Source of the DNA: Empedobacter falsenii
GTDB taxonomy: Bacteria; Bacteroidota; Bacteroidia; Flavobacteriales; Weeksellaceae
NCBI RefSeq assembly: GCF_019308355.1
Contig: NZ_JAAGKM010000018.1
Location: 1 to 53,042, forward strand
Reading direction: 5' to 3'
Length of the DNA: 53,042 nt
Shown here piece after piece: positions 41,828 to 49,993 of the stretch. How positions within the stretch are numbered: the first letter of the stretch is position 1; each line of letters starts with the position of its first letter. The notes beneath the pieces were generated by a model. It was not told where the DNA came from, ran no database searches, and worked only from the letters and a program-made list of their open reading frames with translations. A program made the position numbers and the translations under genes.

Positions 41828-42788
41828 ATTGATTAGCGATATAACTGATATAAATTAACTGAAAAGTGTGGTAAAGCATAACCGGAATCAAATAAATACC
41901 GATATCTCCCGTAAAAATAACTGCTGCAATTACCGAGCCATGAACCAATGATTTTTTAGTCGAACAAAATTGAATTGTGATATCATCTTCTCGATTAAAA
42001 TTCATTTTCTTACCAATCCATTTTGAAAGTTTGAAAAAGAAAAAGAATAACGCAACTACAATTATGAAAACTGCCAACAACGGAAGAACGCCTAATTTTG
42101 TAAATAATCCATCCAAAAAAGTATGACTAAAACTGTTGTAAACAATAAGTACAATGGTTAGTTTATCTAAATTACCGAATTGCTTTTTATATTTATTGTA
42201 AAAGAACCCTAAATAAGGTTGAAGAAGAGCTCCGATAAAAACAGGTAAAATAATTTTAAGAACTAAATCCAAAAAAGTTCCTAATAAATCAAATTCACCA
42301 TTACTTTTTGATAAAAACAAACTCATCCAAAGCGGTGTAACAACAATACCTATTAGTCCAGAAATACTTGCGTTAAAGATAGCACTTGGTATATTTCCTT
42401 TCGCAATAGAAACCATTACAACTGACGAAGAAACTGTACTTGGTAACGCGGCTAAATAAAATATTGCGACATACAGAGTAAAATAAATTGGGTAATTTTT
42501 TATGAAAGGATAGAAACACAAGACTAATAATGGAAAAAATATAAATGTGATGGATTGAATCAAGACATGCATTTTCCAATTTGCTAAATCTTTAAAAACT
42601 TCTTTCCAATTAAGTTTTAATCCATAAAAAAAGAATACTAAGATAACTCCAATATCAATTATTGTATTCAGATTGAAATCCTTGTAAGACCACAAACTAA
42701 TATCTGGGAAAAAATATGCGACAACAATGGCAACGAATAAAAACAGAATAAAAGGGTCGGGTAATTTATTTAGAATTTTCAAAATCAA
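41808..42788 (-). CDS. Bile acid:sodium symporter family (SBF-like) transporter
   Basis: 326 aa with nine or ten membrane helices. The order DPFILFLFVAIVVAYFFPD, IDIGVILVFFFYGLKLNWKE, LAALPSTVSSSVVMVSIAKGN and the C-terminal DDITIQFCSTKKSLVHGSVIAAVIF matches the SBF-like branch of the BASS superfamily. Natural substrates of these bacterial members are mostly unknown; bile acid need not be one. It is read before DUF3810 and overlaps it by 20 bases. The substrate cannot be read from the sequence. Confidence 0.9.
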   Translation of the reverse strand: MILKILNKLPDPFILFLFVAIVVAYFFPDISLWSYKDFNLNTIIDIGVILVFFFYGLKLNWKEVFKDLANWKMHVLIQSITFIFFPLLVLCFYPFIKNYPIYFTLYVAIFYLAALPSTVSSSVVMVSIAKGNIPSAIFNASISGLIGIVVTPLWMSLFLSKSNGEFDLLGTFLDLVLKIILPVFIGALLQPYLGFFYNKYKKQFGNLDKLTIVLIVYNSFSHTFLDGLFTKLGVLPLLAVFIIVVALFFFFFKLSKWIGKKMNFNREDDITIQFCSTKKSLVHGSVIAAVIFTGDIGIYLIPVMLYHTFQLIYISYIANQYAKEVE

Positions 42789-42883
42789 TAAAATTTAAAC
42801 AAAAATAATAAATAAGATGATAAACATTTACTAAATATTTAATACTTTCGTTTTAAAGTAGAAAAGGGTATAATGTTAAGTAT

Positions 42884-42914
42884 TTGTAAATTGATTAACT
42901 TTTTTTTATATTTG
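42884..42914 (+). promoter_or_regulatory. Promoter of the zinc-ribbon gene (TTG-N20-TATATTTG)
   Basis: TTG at 42884-42886, a 20-base spacer and TATATTTG at 42907-42914. The ATG follows 26 bases later. The sequence is among the best matches to the consensus in the window. Confidence 0.68.
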
Positions 42915-42940
42915 TATTTAAATAACCTAAAATCTATCTT

Positions 42941-43279
42941 ATGAATACGTGTCTTCAATGTAACCAAACTTTATTTGGTCGAAAAGACAAAAAGTTTTGT
43001 AACGATTTTTGTCGAAATTCTTATAATAATAATCTTAATCGTGATAAAGTAGAAATTGTACGAAATATTAACAACAGATTAAGAAAAAATAATCGTATCT
43101 TAAAAACTTTATTAGAAGAAGGAGCTCGTTCGGTAAATAAAAACGAATTGAGTTTGAGAAACTTTGATTTTAAGTACATTACAAATGTAGATGAATCAAA
43201 AAATGGCACAATTTATTATGTGTACGATGTTGGATATCAAGAGTTAAACGAAGAAAATTATTTATTATTTCAGGAATAA
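42941..43279 (+). CDS. Small zinc-ribbon protein, 112 aa
   Basis: An N-terminal four-Cys ribbon, CLQC-x12-CNDFC (Cys 4, 7, 20, 24), lies in MNTCLQCNQTLFGRKDKKFC and is followed by an Arg/Asn-rich helix (RDKVEIVRNINNRLRKNNRIL) and a mixed C-terminal domain with NFDFKYITN and TIYYVYDVGYQEL. Zinc-ribbon-plus-basic-helix proteins of this type occur across Flavobacteriia; the ribbon and positive helix suggest nucleic-acid binding. It has its own strong promoter and terminator, so it is a stand-alone, probably well-expressed gene of unknown role. Confidence 0.82.
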   Translation: MNTCLQCNQTLFGRKDKKFCNDFCRNSYNNNLNRDKVEIVRNINNRLRKNNRILKTLLEEGARSVNKNELSLRNFDFKYITNVDESKNGTIYYVYDVGYQELNEENYLLFQE

Positions 43280-43297
43280 ATTTTTATTTTTTTATTG

Positions 43298-43329
43298 AAA
43301 AAAGCGCGTCAACATGTTGATGCGCTTTT
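43298..43329 (+). terminator. Intrinsic terminator after the zinc-ribbon gene
   Basis: AAAAGCGC-G-TCAAC-atg... / GTTGA-T-GCGCTTTT, with one mismatch in a long stem and a T run. Confidence 0.85.
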
Positions 43330-43430
43330 ATATTTTAACTAAATCTGTTCTTTTTTATACGTTATATTTTATGACTAATTTTTGTTGCGATTAAGTTTAA
43401 CTTTCTAAAATAACTTAACTTTGTGCCAAG

Positions 43431-46232
43431 ATGAAAAAAGATATCAATCAACTTGATCCGAAAGAATTTATTCTGATTAAAGGTGCAAAATTGCACAACT
43501 TAAAAAACATTGATTTAGCGATTCCAAAAAATAAATTAGTCGTGATTACTGGGATGTCTGGTTCTGGGAAATCTACTTTGGCTTTTGATACGTTGTATGC
43601 GGAAGGTCAGCGTCGTTATGTCGAAAGTTTATCGTCTTATGCACGTCAGTTTTTAGGAAAATTGGATAAGCCTCAAGTTGATTATATCAAAGGAATAGCG
43701 CCAGCAATAGCGATTCAGCAAAAAGTAAATTCTACAAATCCGCGTTCTACAGTTGGAACAACGACAGAAGTCTATGATTATCTAAAGTTGTTGTACGCAC
43801 GAATTGGAAAAACATATTCACCGATTACAGGAGAATTAGTTCAAAAAGATTCGGTAACGGATGCGATTGATTATCTAAAAACTTTTGTGGCTGAAACTAA
43901 ATTTATTCTTCAAATAAAATTGGTTGTGCCAGAAGAGCGTTCGTTTGCAGAACATTTGAATATTCTTCAACAGCAAGGGTTTACACGTTTGAGTGTCGAT
44001 GGAAATCAAGTGAAAATTGAAGATTTAATTTCATTTAATTTTGAACCTCAACCCGAAAATGATATTCATCTTGTCATTGATCGTATCGCTTTGCCAACAG
44101 AGGACGAAGAATCTTTTTATCATCGTTTGGCAGATTCTATCGAGACGGCTTTTTTCGAAGGAAAAGGAGAAATAGCGATTGTAAATGTAGAAGATAATAC
44201 GGTAAAATATTTCTCAAATAAATTTGAATCAGATGGTTTGATTTTTAATGAACCAACTATTCATTTCTTTAGTTTCAATAATCCTTATGGAGCTTGTCCA
44301 ACTTGCGAAGGTTACGGGAAAGTAATTGGAGTTGAGGAAAATCTTGTCGTTCCAAATAAATCGTTGTCAATCTACGAAGATGCGGTTGTAGCTTGGAAAG
44401 GCGAGAAAATGGGCGAGTGGAAAAATCATTTTATCAAACTTTCTCAAAAAGTAGATTTTCCAATTCATAAACCTTATTTTGAATTATCCGAAGAGCAAAA
44501 AGACTATTTGTGGCACGGAGATAACGACTGGGAAGGATTGGACGGCTTTTTCAAAATGGTTGAGGAGAATACATACAAAATTCAATATCGTGTAATGTTG
44601 TCTCGTTATCGTGGTAAAACAACTTGTCCAACTTGTAAAGGAAAGCGTTTGCGTAAGGAAACGAATTACGTGAAAATTGCGGATAAATCGATTAATGATT
44701 TGGTTGATTTACCTTTGAATGAGTTGAATGATTTCTTTACAAGTATTACATTTAACGAATATGATCAGCAAATTGCGGGTCGAATTATATACGAAATTAA
44801 GTCGCGTTTAACGTTTTTGTTAGATGTTGGTTTAGAATATTTAACGCTAAATCGTGCTTCGAATACGTTGTCTGGAGGAGAATCGCAACGTATCAATTTA
44901 GCAACTTCTTTGGGAAGTAGTTTGGTTGGTTCGATGTATGTGTTAGACGAGCCTTCGATTGGTTTACATTCGCGTGATACAGCTAAATTTATTACAATTT
45001 TACATCGTTTACGCGATTTAGGCAATACAGTGATTGTGGTAGAGCATGATGAAGATATCATGAAAGCTGCTGATTATATCATCGATATTGGTCCAGAAGC
45101 AGGAACAAATGGAGGTGAAGTAGTTTTTGAAGGAACCTATGATGAATTATTAAAAGGTGATACATTAACATCTAAATATTTGAACGGAAAATTAGAAATT
45201 GAAGTTCCTAAAAAACGTCTAAAATCTCCTAATTATTTGAAAATTATTGGAGCAAGAGAAAATAATCTAAAAAATATTGATGTTAAATTTCCTCTGAACG
45301 AATTAACCGTTATTACAGGTGTTTCGGGTTCAGGGAAATCTACCTTAATGAAAGATATTTTAGCACCAGCTGTTCAGCGTCATTTCGAGATTTTTGGAAA
45401 TAAAATCGGTGATTTTGATGAGTTAGTTGGAGATCTGAAACAATTGGAAGGAATTGAGTTAATCGATCAAAATCCAATCGGGAAATCTTCGCGTTCTAAT
45501 CCTGTGACGTATGTAAAAGCTTACGATGATATCCGAAATTTATTTGCCAATCAGAAAGCAAGTAAAGTGATGGGATTTCAACCAAAACATTTTTCGTTTA
45601 ATGTAGATGGCGGACGTTGTGATGCATGTAAAGGAGAAGGGACAATTACCATCGAAATGCAGTTTATGGCTGATGTAGAGCTGGTTTGTGAAGATTGCCA
45701 TGGCGAACGTTTCAAGAAAGAAATCTTAGAAGTTAAATTCGAAGGAAAATCGATTTCAGATATTTTAAATCTAACAATTGATGAAGCAATTGACTTTTTT
45801 GCAACTCATCAGCAAAATAAAATTGTCGAAAAGCTGAAACCATTACAAGATGTTGGTTTGGGTTATGTAAAACTTGGGCAATCGTCGAATACGCTTTCTG
45901 GTGGAGAGGCACAACGTGTGAAGCTGGCTTTTTTCTTGACGAAAGGAGAAACGACAAATAAAACCTTGTTTATTTTTGATGAGCCTTCTACAGGTCTGCA
46001 TTTCCATGATATTCAGAAGTTGATTAAAGCATTACGTGCTTTGATTGATTTGGGACATTCGGTTTTTGTAATCGAACATAATATGGATATTATCAAAGTT
46101 GCCGATTGGGTGATTGATCTTGGTCCAGAAGGAGGGAAGAAAGGCGGTTATTTGGTTGCCGAAGGTACGCCAGAAGAGATTGTCAAAGTAAAAGAGTCCT
46201 ACACAGCTCAATTCTTAAAAGAGAAATTATAA
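43431..46232 (+). CDS. uvrA: Excinuclease ABC subunit A
   Basis: 933 aa, full length. UvrA recognises DNA damage for nucleotide-excision repair. Two ABC ATPase modules: Walker A GMSGSGKSTLAF and GVSGSGKSTLM; signature NTLSGGESQRINLA and NTLSGGEAQRVKLA. Zinc modules: CPTCEGYG...CPTCKGKR in the first half and CDACKGEG...CEDCHGER in the second. The N-terminal IKGAKLHNLKNIDLAIPKNK is standard. TAACTTTG at 43416-43423 is its -7 box, only 7 bases before the ATG. No uvrB or uvrC is in the window. Confidence 0.98.
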   Translation: MKKDINQLDPKEFILIKGAKLHNLKNIDLAIPKNKLVVITGMSGSGKSTLAFDTLYAEGQRRYVESLSSYARQFLGKLDKPQVDYIKGIAPAIAIQQKVNSTNPRSTVGTTTEVYDYLKLLYARIGKTYSPITGELVQKDSVTDAIDYLKTFVAETKFILQIKLVVPEERSFAEHLNILQQQGFTRLSVDGNQVKIEDLISFNFEPQPENDIHLVIDRIALPTEDEESFYHRLADSIETAFFEGKGEIAIVNVEDNTVKYFSNKFESDGLIFNEPTIHFFSFNNPYGACPTCEGYGKVIGVEENLVVPNKSLSIYEDAVVAWKGEKMGEWKNHFIKLSQKVDFPIHKPYFELSEEQKDYLWHGDNDWEGLDGFFKMVEENTYKIQYRVMLSRYRGKTTCPTCKGKRLRKETNYVKIADKSINDLVDLPLNELNDFFTSITFNEYDQQIAGRIIYEIKSRLTFLLDVGLEYLTLNRASNTLSGGESQRINLATSLGSSLVGSMYVLDEPSIGLHSRDTAKFITILHRLRDLGNTVIVVEHDEDIMKAADYIIDIGPEAGTNGGEVVFEGTYDELLKGDTLTSKYLNGKLEIEVPKKRLKSPNYLKIIGARENNLKNIDVKFPLNELTVITGVSGSGKSTLMKDILAPAVQRHFEIFGNKIGDFDELVGDLKQLEGIELIDQNPIGKSSRSNPVTYVKAYDDIRNLFANQKASKVMGFQPKHFSFNVDGGRCDACKGEGTITIEMQFMADVELVCEDCHGERFKKEILEVKFEGKSISDILNLTIDEAIDFFATHQQNKIVEKLKPLQDVGLGYVKLGQSSNTLSGGEAQRVKLAFFLTKGETTNKTLFIFDEPSTGLHFHDIQKLIKALRALIDLGHSVFVIEHNMDIIKVADWVIDLGPEGGKKGGYLVAEGTPEEIVKVKESYTAQFLKEKL

Positions 46233-46252
46233 CAGAAATAAAATAAATTATT

Positions 46253-46276
46253 AAAACCGAGTTTAGTTCGGTTTTA
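46253..46276. terminator. Intrinsic terminator after uvrA
   Basis: AAAACCGA / TCGGTTTT with a short loop and T run, between the convergent uvrA and osmC-like genes. Confidence 0.82.
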
Positions 46277-46738
46277 TTTTGCGTTACATTTTGGGTGATG
46301 ATAAACAGGGAAATTGCACGAATTCGCAATAAAACACAATTCGTTTGCTTTTTTATGAAGTGAAAGCGCCAACTCGATTTGTGATGAATTAGAAATAATG
46401 ATTTCAGGAAATAAATCTACTTTTATAATTTTTCCACTTCCATCAGGATTTATTTGCAATGTGGCCTCCGAATGATCTTGGTAAGAAATTACTTCGATTT
46501 TATGTTGTGTACAACAATATAAATACGACATCATGTGACAAGAAGTCAAACTACTCAAAAGCAAATCTTCTGGATTGTATAAATTTGGATCACCTTTGAA
46601 AGTTTTCGCCGCAGAAACTTCTAAATCAGGTTTTCCTTCAATCGAAATGTAATGACTTTTTGTATAAATTCTGGTTGAAGAATCTGTTTGAGGCTCTTTC
46701 TTAATCCAATTTAGGGCAACTTTAAATAAATGATTCAA
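46274..46738 (-). CDS. OsmC/Ohr family peroxiredoxin
   Basis: 154 aa. OsmC-like thiol protein reducing organic hydroperoxides. The peroxidatic Cys is in LLLSSLTSCHMMSYLY and the second Cys in CFIANSCNFPVYHH; the N-terminal SHYISIEGKPDLEVSAAKTFKGDPNLYNPEDL fits the family, with the conserved Glu/Arg-type pocket partly visible. It is closer to the YhfA/OsmC group than to Ohr by the central GSGKIIKVDL strand. It is an isolated gene between two terminators. Confidence 0.9.
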   Translation of the reverse strand: MNHLFKVALNWIKKEPQTDSSTRIYTKSHYISIEGKPDLEVSAAKTFKGDPNLYNPEDLLLSSLTSCHMMSYLYCCTQHKIEVISYQDHSEATLQINPDGSGKIIKVDLFPEIIISNSSQIELALSLHKKANELCFIANSCNFPVYHHPKCNAK

Positions 46739-46775
46739 GGCTTAATTTTTATCAAAAATAATCTTTTCTAAAAGA

Positions 46776-46807
46776 AAAACACAACTGAGAATCCTCAATT
46801 GTGTTTT
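46776..46807. terminator. Intrinsic terminator of the ECF sigma operon
   Basis: AAAACACAACTGAG / CTCAATTGTGTTTT, just beyond the stop of the last gene of the sigma operon (reverse strand). Confidence 0.88.
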
Positions 46808-46834
46808 CAAAAAATGTTATAATTTATTTACTAT

Positions 46835-47560
46835 TTACTTTCTTAAATAGACATTTCCATATTTCGAAGAAAATTCTTGCAATGGCTGTTTACCTACGTT
46901 TGCTGCAATTACAGAATGAAAATTATCTGATTTTATAGTTTTGATTGCAAAATCTAGATTCGTGTACATCTTCCCAAAAAAAGTTTCCACTTTTATTTCT
47001 CCAATTTGTTTTGCATTCATTGTTGCATCTACACTTCCATATGTTGATTGTGCAATAATCGGTGCATCAAAATTGATGACTTCAATTGTTCCATACGTTG
47101 ACTCGATAGTCGTTTTCATATGTTCAGGAACTTTGATTTCCAATGTAATATCCATTTGTACTCCTGTAGAAACCGAAGAGGATTTAATGTCATTTGCATC
47201 AATATATTTTTGATAGTCCTCTTTGGTTTGAAATTGTTTTTTCTCACTACCAAAAGTCGCTGTCACCTGATGTGGAATATCTTCTAGTTTTACAACTTTA
47301 CCTTCGATGGTTTTTCCTTGACTGTTTTTGCTTTCAGTTAAGTTGAAATTCGAGTCATTTTTACCATTATTGATATTAACATTTCCAGAGATACTCACTT
47401 CGTTTTGTTTCCATGTTGTGATTTTAACGATTTGTGGATAATCAAATTTTAATGTTAATTCTTGACCTTTTTCAACTGAGAAATTCTTCTGAATTTTTGT
47501 TTGAGCGATTGATAAATTTGTCAATAAGCCCACTGCTAAAGATAAAATTACTGTTCTCAT
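46835..47560 (-). CDS. DUF4097-like exported beta-helix protein (second copy)
   Basis: 241 aa. Signal peptide (about 1-19, NLSIAQ). The mature part starts FSVEKGQELTLKFDYPQIVKIT and holds regular rungs: TWKQNEVSISGNVNIN, VDATMNAKQIGEIKVETFFGKMYTN and EFSSKYGNVYL. This is the DUF4097/head-GIN style with a central Lys/Glu-rich insert (HQVTATFGSEKKQFQ). It overlaps the first DUF4097-like gene by 4 bases and closes the sigma operon. It is likely a surface or periplasmic beta-solenoid; no enzyme motif is seen. Confidence 0.82.
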   Translation of the reverse strand: MRTVILSLAVGLLTNLSIAQTKIQKNFSVEKGQELTLKFDYPQIVKITTWKQNEVSISGNVNINNGKNDSNFNLTESKNSQGKTIEGKVVKLEDIPHQVTATFGSEKKQFQTKEDYQKYIDANDIKSSSVSTGVQMDITLEIKVPEHMKTTIESTYGTIEVINFDAPIIAQSTYGSVDATMNAKQIGEIKVETFFGKMYTNLDFAIKTIKSDNFHSVIAANVGKQPLQEFSSKYGNVYLRK

Positions 47561-48366
47561 AACGCTCTCAAATATATTTTACTATAATCTGATCTGAAAA
47601 GGAAACTTGTTCCTCCGCCATTTAATGTTCCTGTTGCTTGATTGTTAATTTTTATCATTTCAGATGATTTATCAACTGTTTCTAATTTTAACGATAATTC
47701 AGGTGCAATCAAAATATCACCAAACGAAGTTGTTAATTTTACATTTGCTTTAGATGATTTCGGAATTGAAGCATCCACGTGACCATAGATAGATACAAGC
47801 GACAAAGGACCTTTTACATTTTGACTAAATTTAGCATCGATAGAACCATAAATCGTGTTGATTGTTGCAGGTCCTGTTACATTTTCTAACACTACATTGT
47901 TGTAACTTGCAGTTGCTTCAACTTCGTTTTCGATATTTTTGAATGTAATGGTACTTCCAAATTGAGATTGATGATTAAATGAAATTGTTACACCTTTTGG
48001 AACTAAAATTTTGATATTTGGAGGTGTCATTTGTTGTAGTTGTTTTACCTCGATTATACCATTTTTTTCTACAACATTTATTCCTAAATCAGTGTTGTCC
48101 TCAAGTCCTAATGAGTTGATCGAGCGCAATCCTTTTGCTCTTTCGTCATTATCTCGCGATCTTGTTTTTGTAGAAAAAACAATTTCGTTTCCGTTGTAAC
48201 CTTCTACTGTTACTCGTCCAAGATCAAGGTTCATTTTTCCTTTACTTACAGCTAATTTGTACGTTTTCGAATTATCTTCATTCGCACTTTTCGATTCATT
48301 TTGTGCAAAAGTGTACGTAGACATCATCATAAAAGATGCAGCTACCAAAAATATTTTTCTTATCAT
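47557..48366 (-). CDS. DUF4097-family exported beta-repeat protein (first copy)
   Basis: 269 aa. Signal peptide (about 1-21, TFAQ). Strand-turn repeats typical of DUF4097: KMNLDLGRVTVEGYNGNEIVF, then GVTISFNHQSQFGSTITFKN, NVVLENVTGPATINTIYGS, KGPLSLVSIYGHVDA and KLTTSFGDILIAPEL. The C-terminus (GTSFLFRSDYSKIYLRAL) recalls the terminal rung of the second copy. It follows the HEAT-repeat membrane protein by 22 bases. Duplicated partners suggest they act together, perhaps as envelope targets of the sigma response. Confidence 0.85.
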   Translation of the reverse strand: MIRKIFLVAASFMMMSTYTFAQNESKSANEDNSKTYKLAVSKGKMNLDLGRVTVEGYNGNEIVFSTKTRSRDNDERAKGLRSINSLGLEDNTDLGINVVEKNGIIEVKQLQQMTPPNIKILVPKGVTISFNHQSQFGSTITFKNIENEVEATASYNNVVLENVTGPATINTIYGSIDAKFSQNVKGPLSLVSIYGHVDASIPKSSKANVKLTTSFGDILIAPELSLKLETVDKSSEMIKINNQATGTLNGGGTSFLFRSDYSKIYLRAL

Positions 48367-48388
48367 TTTTTGATTTTTTTGTTAATTA

Positions 48389-49216
48389 TTATTTTCTAAA
48401 AAGAACCGCGTACGCTTCGTCTTTCACAAACGGTTTTGTTGTAGGATCCAACACCATTTCTTGTAATTTATTTGTTAATTTCAAATCGATTTGATCGTTA
48501 TTGATATGCGCAATCATTCCTATTAATTCCATTTGTACCATCGGATCATCTTGTTTCATAAAAATGTCTGTTAACTCTTTTGAAACGTCCGATTTAGGTA
48601 ATTTTGAAGCAAGCGCTTCGAGTGCATTTAGTCGCACAATTGTATTGTTGTCATTTAAAGCTAAGTGGTATAAACTCTCTTTCAAATTGTGATCAATACT
48701 TGGTAAATCAGTTATTTTTGCAATTGCATCAATACGATTACTTGTTGATTCTTGATCATTTAATGAACTTAAAATTTCATTTTTAAGTGCTTCATCTATA
48801 CCAATTAGTTCTTCTTTTGGTTGAACAATTTTTTCAACTTTTTTCTCTTTCTGAATTGTTACAAACTGAATTTCTTTTTTATTTTGTTCAGTTTTAATTT
48901 CAGTTGGATGAACAATTTCTGGTTGAATTTCTTCTACTTTTTTAACCTGCTTTTCTTTTACAATTTCAATTGTTTTTGGTGAATTTACTTGATCATTTTT
49001 TAATAAAAAATATCCACCAACACTCAATAAAACAAGCGCAGAAGCAGCAATACTCCAATTTTGAATTCTCCATTTCTTAGGCTGTTCAATTACCAAAGTT
49101 TTTTCTTCCTGTTTAGGAATCTCAGCCTGAATTCTTTTCCATAATTCTGCAGAAGGTTCTTTGTTTTCAAAGGCTTCTCTGTTTTTTTCGATATGTTTTT
49201 TTAAAGAATCATTCAT
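48389..49216 (-). CDS. Membrane-anchored HEAT-repeat protein, probable anti-sigma factor
   Basis: 275 aa from the ATG at 49216, overlapping the sigma gene by 8 bases; a start 15 codons earlier lies inside the sigma frame and is rejected. A cytoplasmic helical N-terminus (MNDSLKKHIEKNREAFENKE, then PSAELWKRIQAEIPK) resembles a sigma-binding segment. One membrane helix (about 54-72) follows, then a Glu/Lys/Pro-rich periplasmic linker and HEAT-like helix pairs (NTIVRLNALEALASKLPKSD, DDPMVQMELIGMIAHIN). Position and topology suggest an anti-sigma factor; the classic zinc motif of ZAS proteins is absent, so this is inference. Confidence 0.8.
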   Translation of the reverse strand: MNDSLKKHIEKNREAFENKEPSAELWKRIQAEIPKQEEKTLVIEQPKKWRIQNWSIAASALVLLSVGGYFLLKNDQVNSPKTIEIVKEKQVKKVEEIQPEIVHPTEIKTEQNKKEIQFVTIQKEKKVEKIVQPKEELIGIDEALKNEILSSLNDQESTSNRIDAIAKITDLPSIDHNLKESLYHLALNDNNTIVRLNALEALASKLPKSDVSKELTDIFMKQDDPMVQMELIGMIAHINNDQIDLKLTNKLQEMVLDPTTKPFVKDEAYAVLFRK

Positions 49217-49781
49217 TGCAAACGGTTTGTTGTAAGGTTTCGTAAATTTTCTTTTTTGCACGATGATATTTACTTCTCACCGTGTTGTGGCTCAATCCCA
49301 AAAGTTGAGCAATGTCTTCTTGCGGCATGTCTTCGAACAGAAATAGATTCACAATTGTTCTTGTATCCGTTGGTAATTCTTCAATTGCTTGTTGCAATTC
49401 TTCAATTTTACCATCCAACATTTGTTTTTCTTCCATGCTTTCTTCGCTGTCATCAATAATATTTGCTCCAGCAACATCAGAAAAATAAACTTTGTTTTTT
49501 CGTAAATGTGAAATTGATTTATTAATCGCAACTCTACTGAACCAAGCACCCAAATTTTCGATGTTTTTCAACTTTTGAATATCAGAGAAAAGTGAAATAA
49601 AAATTTCTTGTGTCAAATCTTCCGCATCAGAAACTTCTGTGACCAAACGATAAACAGAATTGTAAACTGATTTCGAATAGCGATGATAGAGCTGAGTATA
49701 GCCAGCCTCTACACCAGATTCGCACCAATCTAATAGTTGTTTATCATTTATTGAAAAATTTTCTTTCTCCAAAATTTTCAA
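49209..49781 (-). CDS. ECF-type RNA polymerase sigma factor
   Basis: 190 aa from a TTG at 49781; an upstream TTG at 49817 lies inside the promoter of the gene itself and cannot be the start. Region 2: LYHRYSKSVYNSVYRLV, DAEDLTQEIFISLFSDI and NLGAWFSRVAINKSISHLRK. Region 4: ELPTDTRTIVNLFLFEDMPQEDIAQLLGLSHNTVRSKYHRAKKKI, with the HTH that reads the -35 element. It starts an operon with a HEAT-repeat membrane protein and two DUF4097-like proteins. The upstream site indicates autoregulation. A TTG start in a tight regulator is consistent with low basal expression. Confidence 0.93.
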   Translation of the reverse strand: MKILEKENFSINDKQLLDWCESGVEAGYTQLYHRYSKSVYNSVYRLVTEVSDAEDLTQEIFISLFSDIQKLKNIENLGAWFSRVAINKSISHLRKNKVYFSDVAGANIIDDSEESMEEKQMLDGKIEELQQAIEELPTDTRTIVNLFLFEDMPQEDIAQLLGLSHNTVRSKYHRAKKKIYETLQQTVCNE

Positions 49782-49805
49782 GGTTTCATTGTTGTTTCTA
49801 TTGTA

Positions 49806-49833
49806 TAGACGCAGCAAGTTTTTGAATGTTGCA
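49806..49833 (-). promoter_or_regulatory. ECF-type autoregulatory promoter of the sigma operon
   Basis: On the reverse strand TGCAAC (complement of 49828-49833), a 16-base spacer and CGTCTA (complement of 49806-49811). This is the AAC/CGTC pattern of ECF promoters, placed about 25 bases before the TTG at 49781. No second copy of this pair was noticed in the window. Confidence 0.75.
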
Positions 49834-49993
49834 TCAATTTTTAAAAAAGTTTTTGAAATTTAACAATTATTGAATTATTCACCCTGATTTTCAGTGATAA
49901 TAAGTAAAATTAAATTTCTAAAATTATCCTATTCATCTATATTCTTGATTATTTTTCTATTTTTGTTAGACACATAGTTAGTCGAAATTGAAT

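Noticed and set aside
49817-49817. TTG start for the ECF sigma factor
   Set aside because: It lies between the -10 and -35 boxes of the gene's own ECF-type promoter, so it cannot be in the mRNA.
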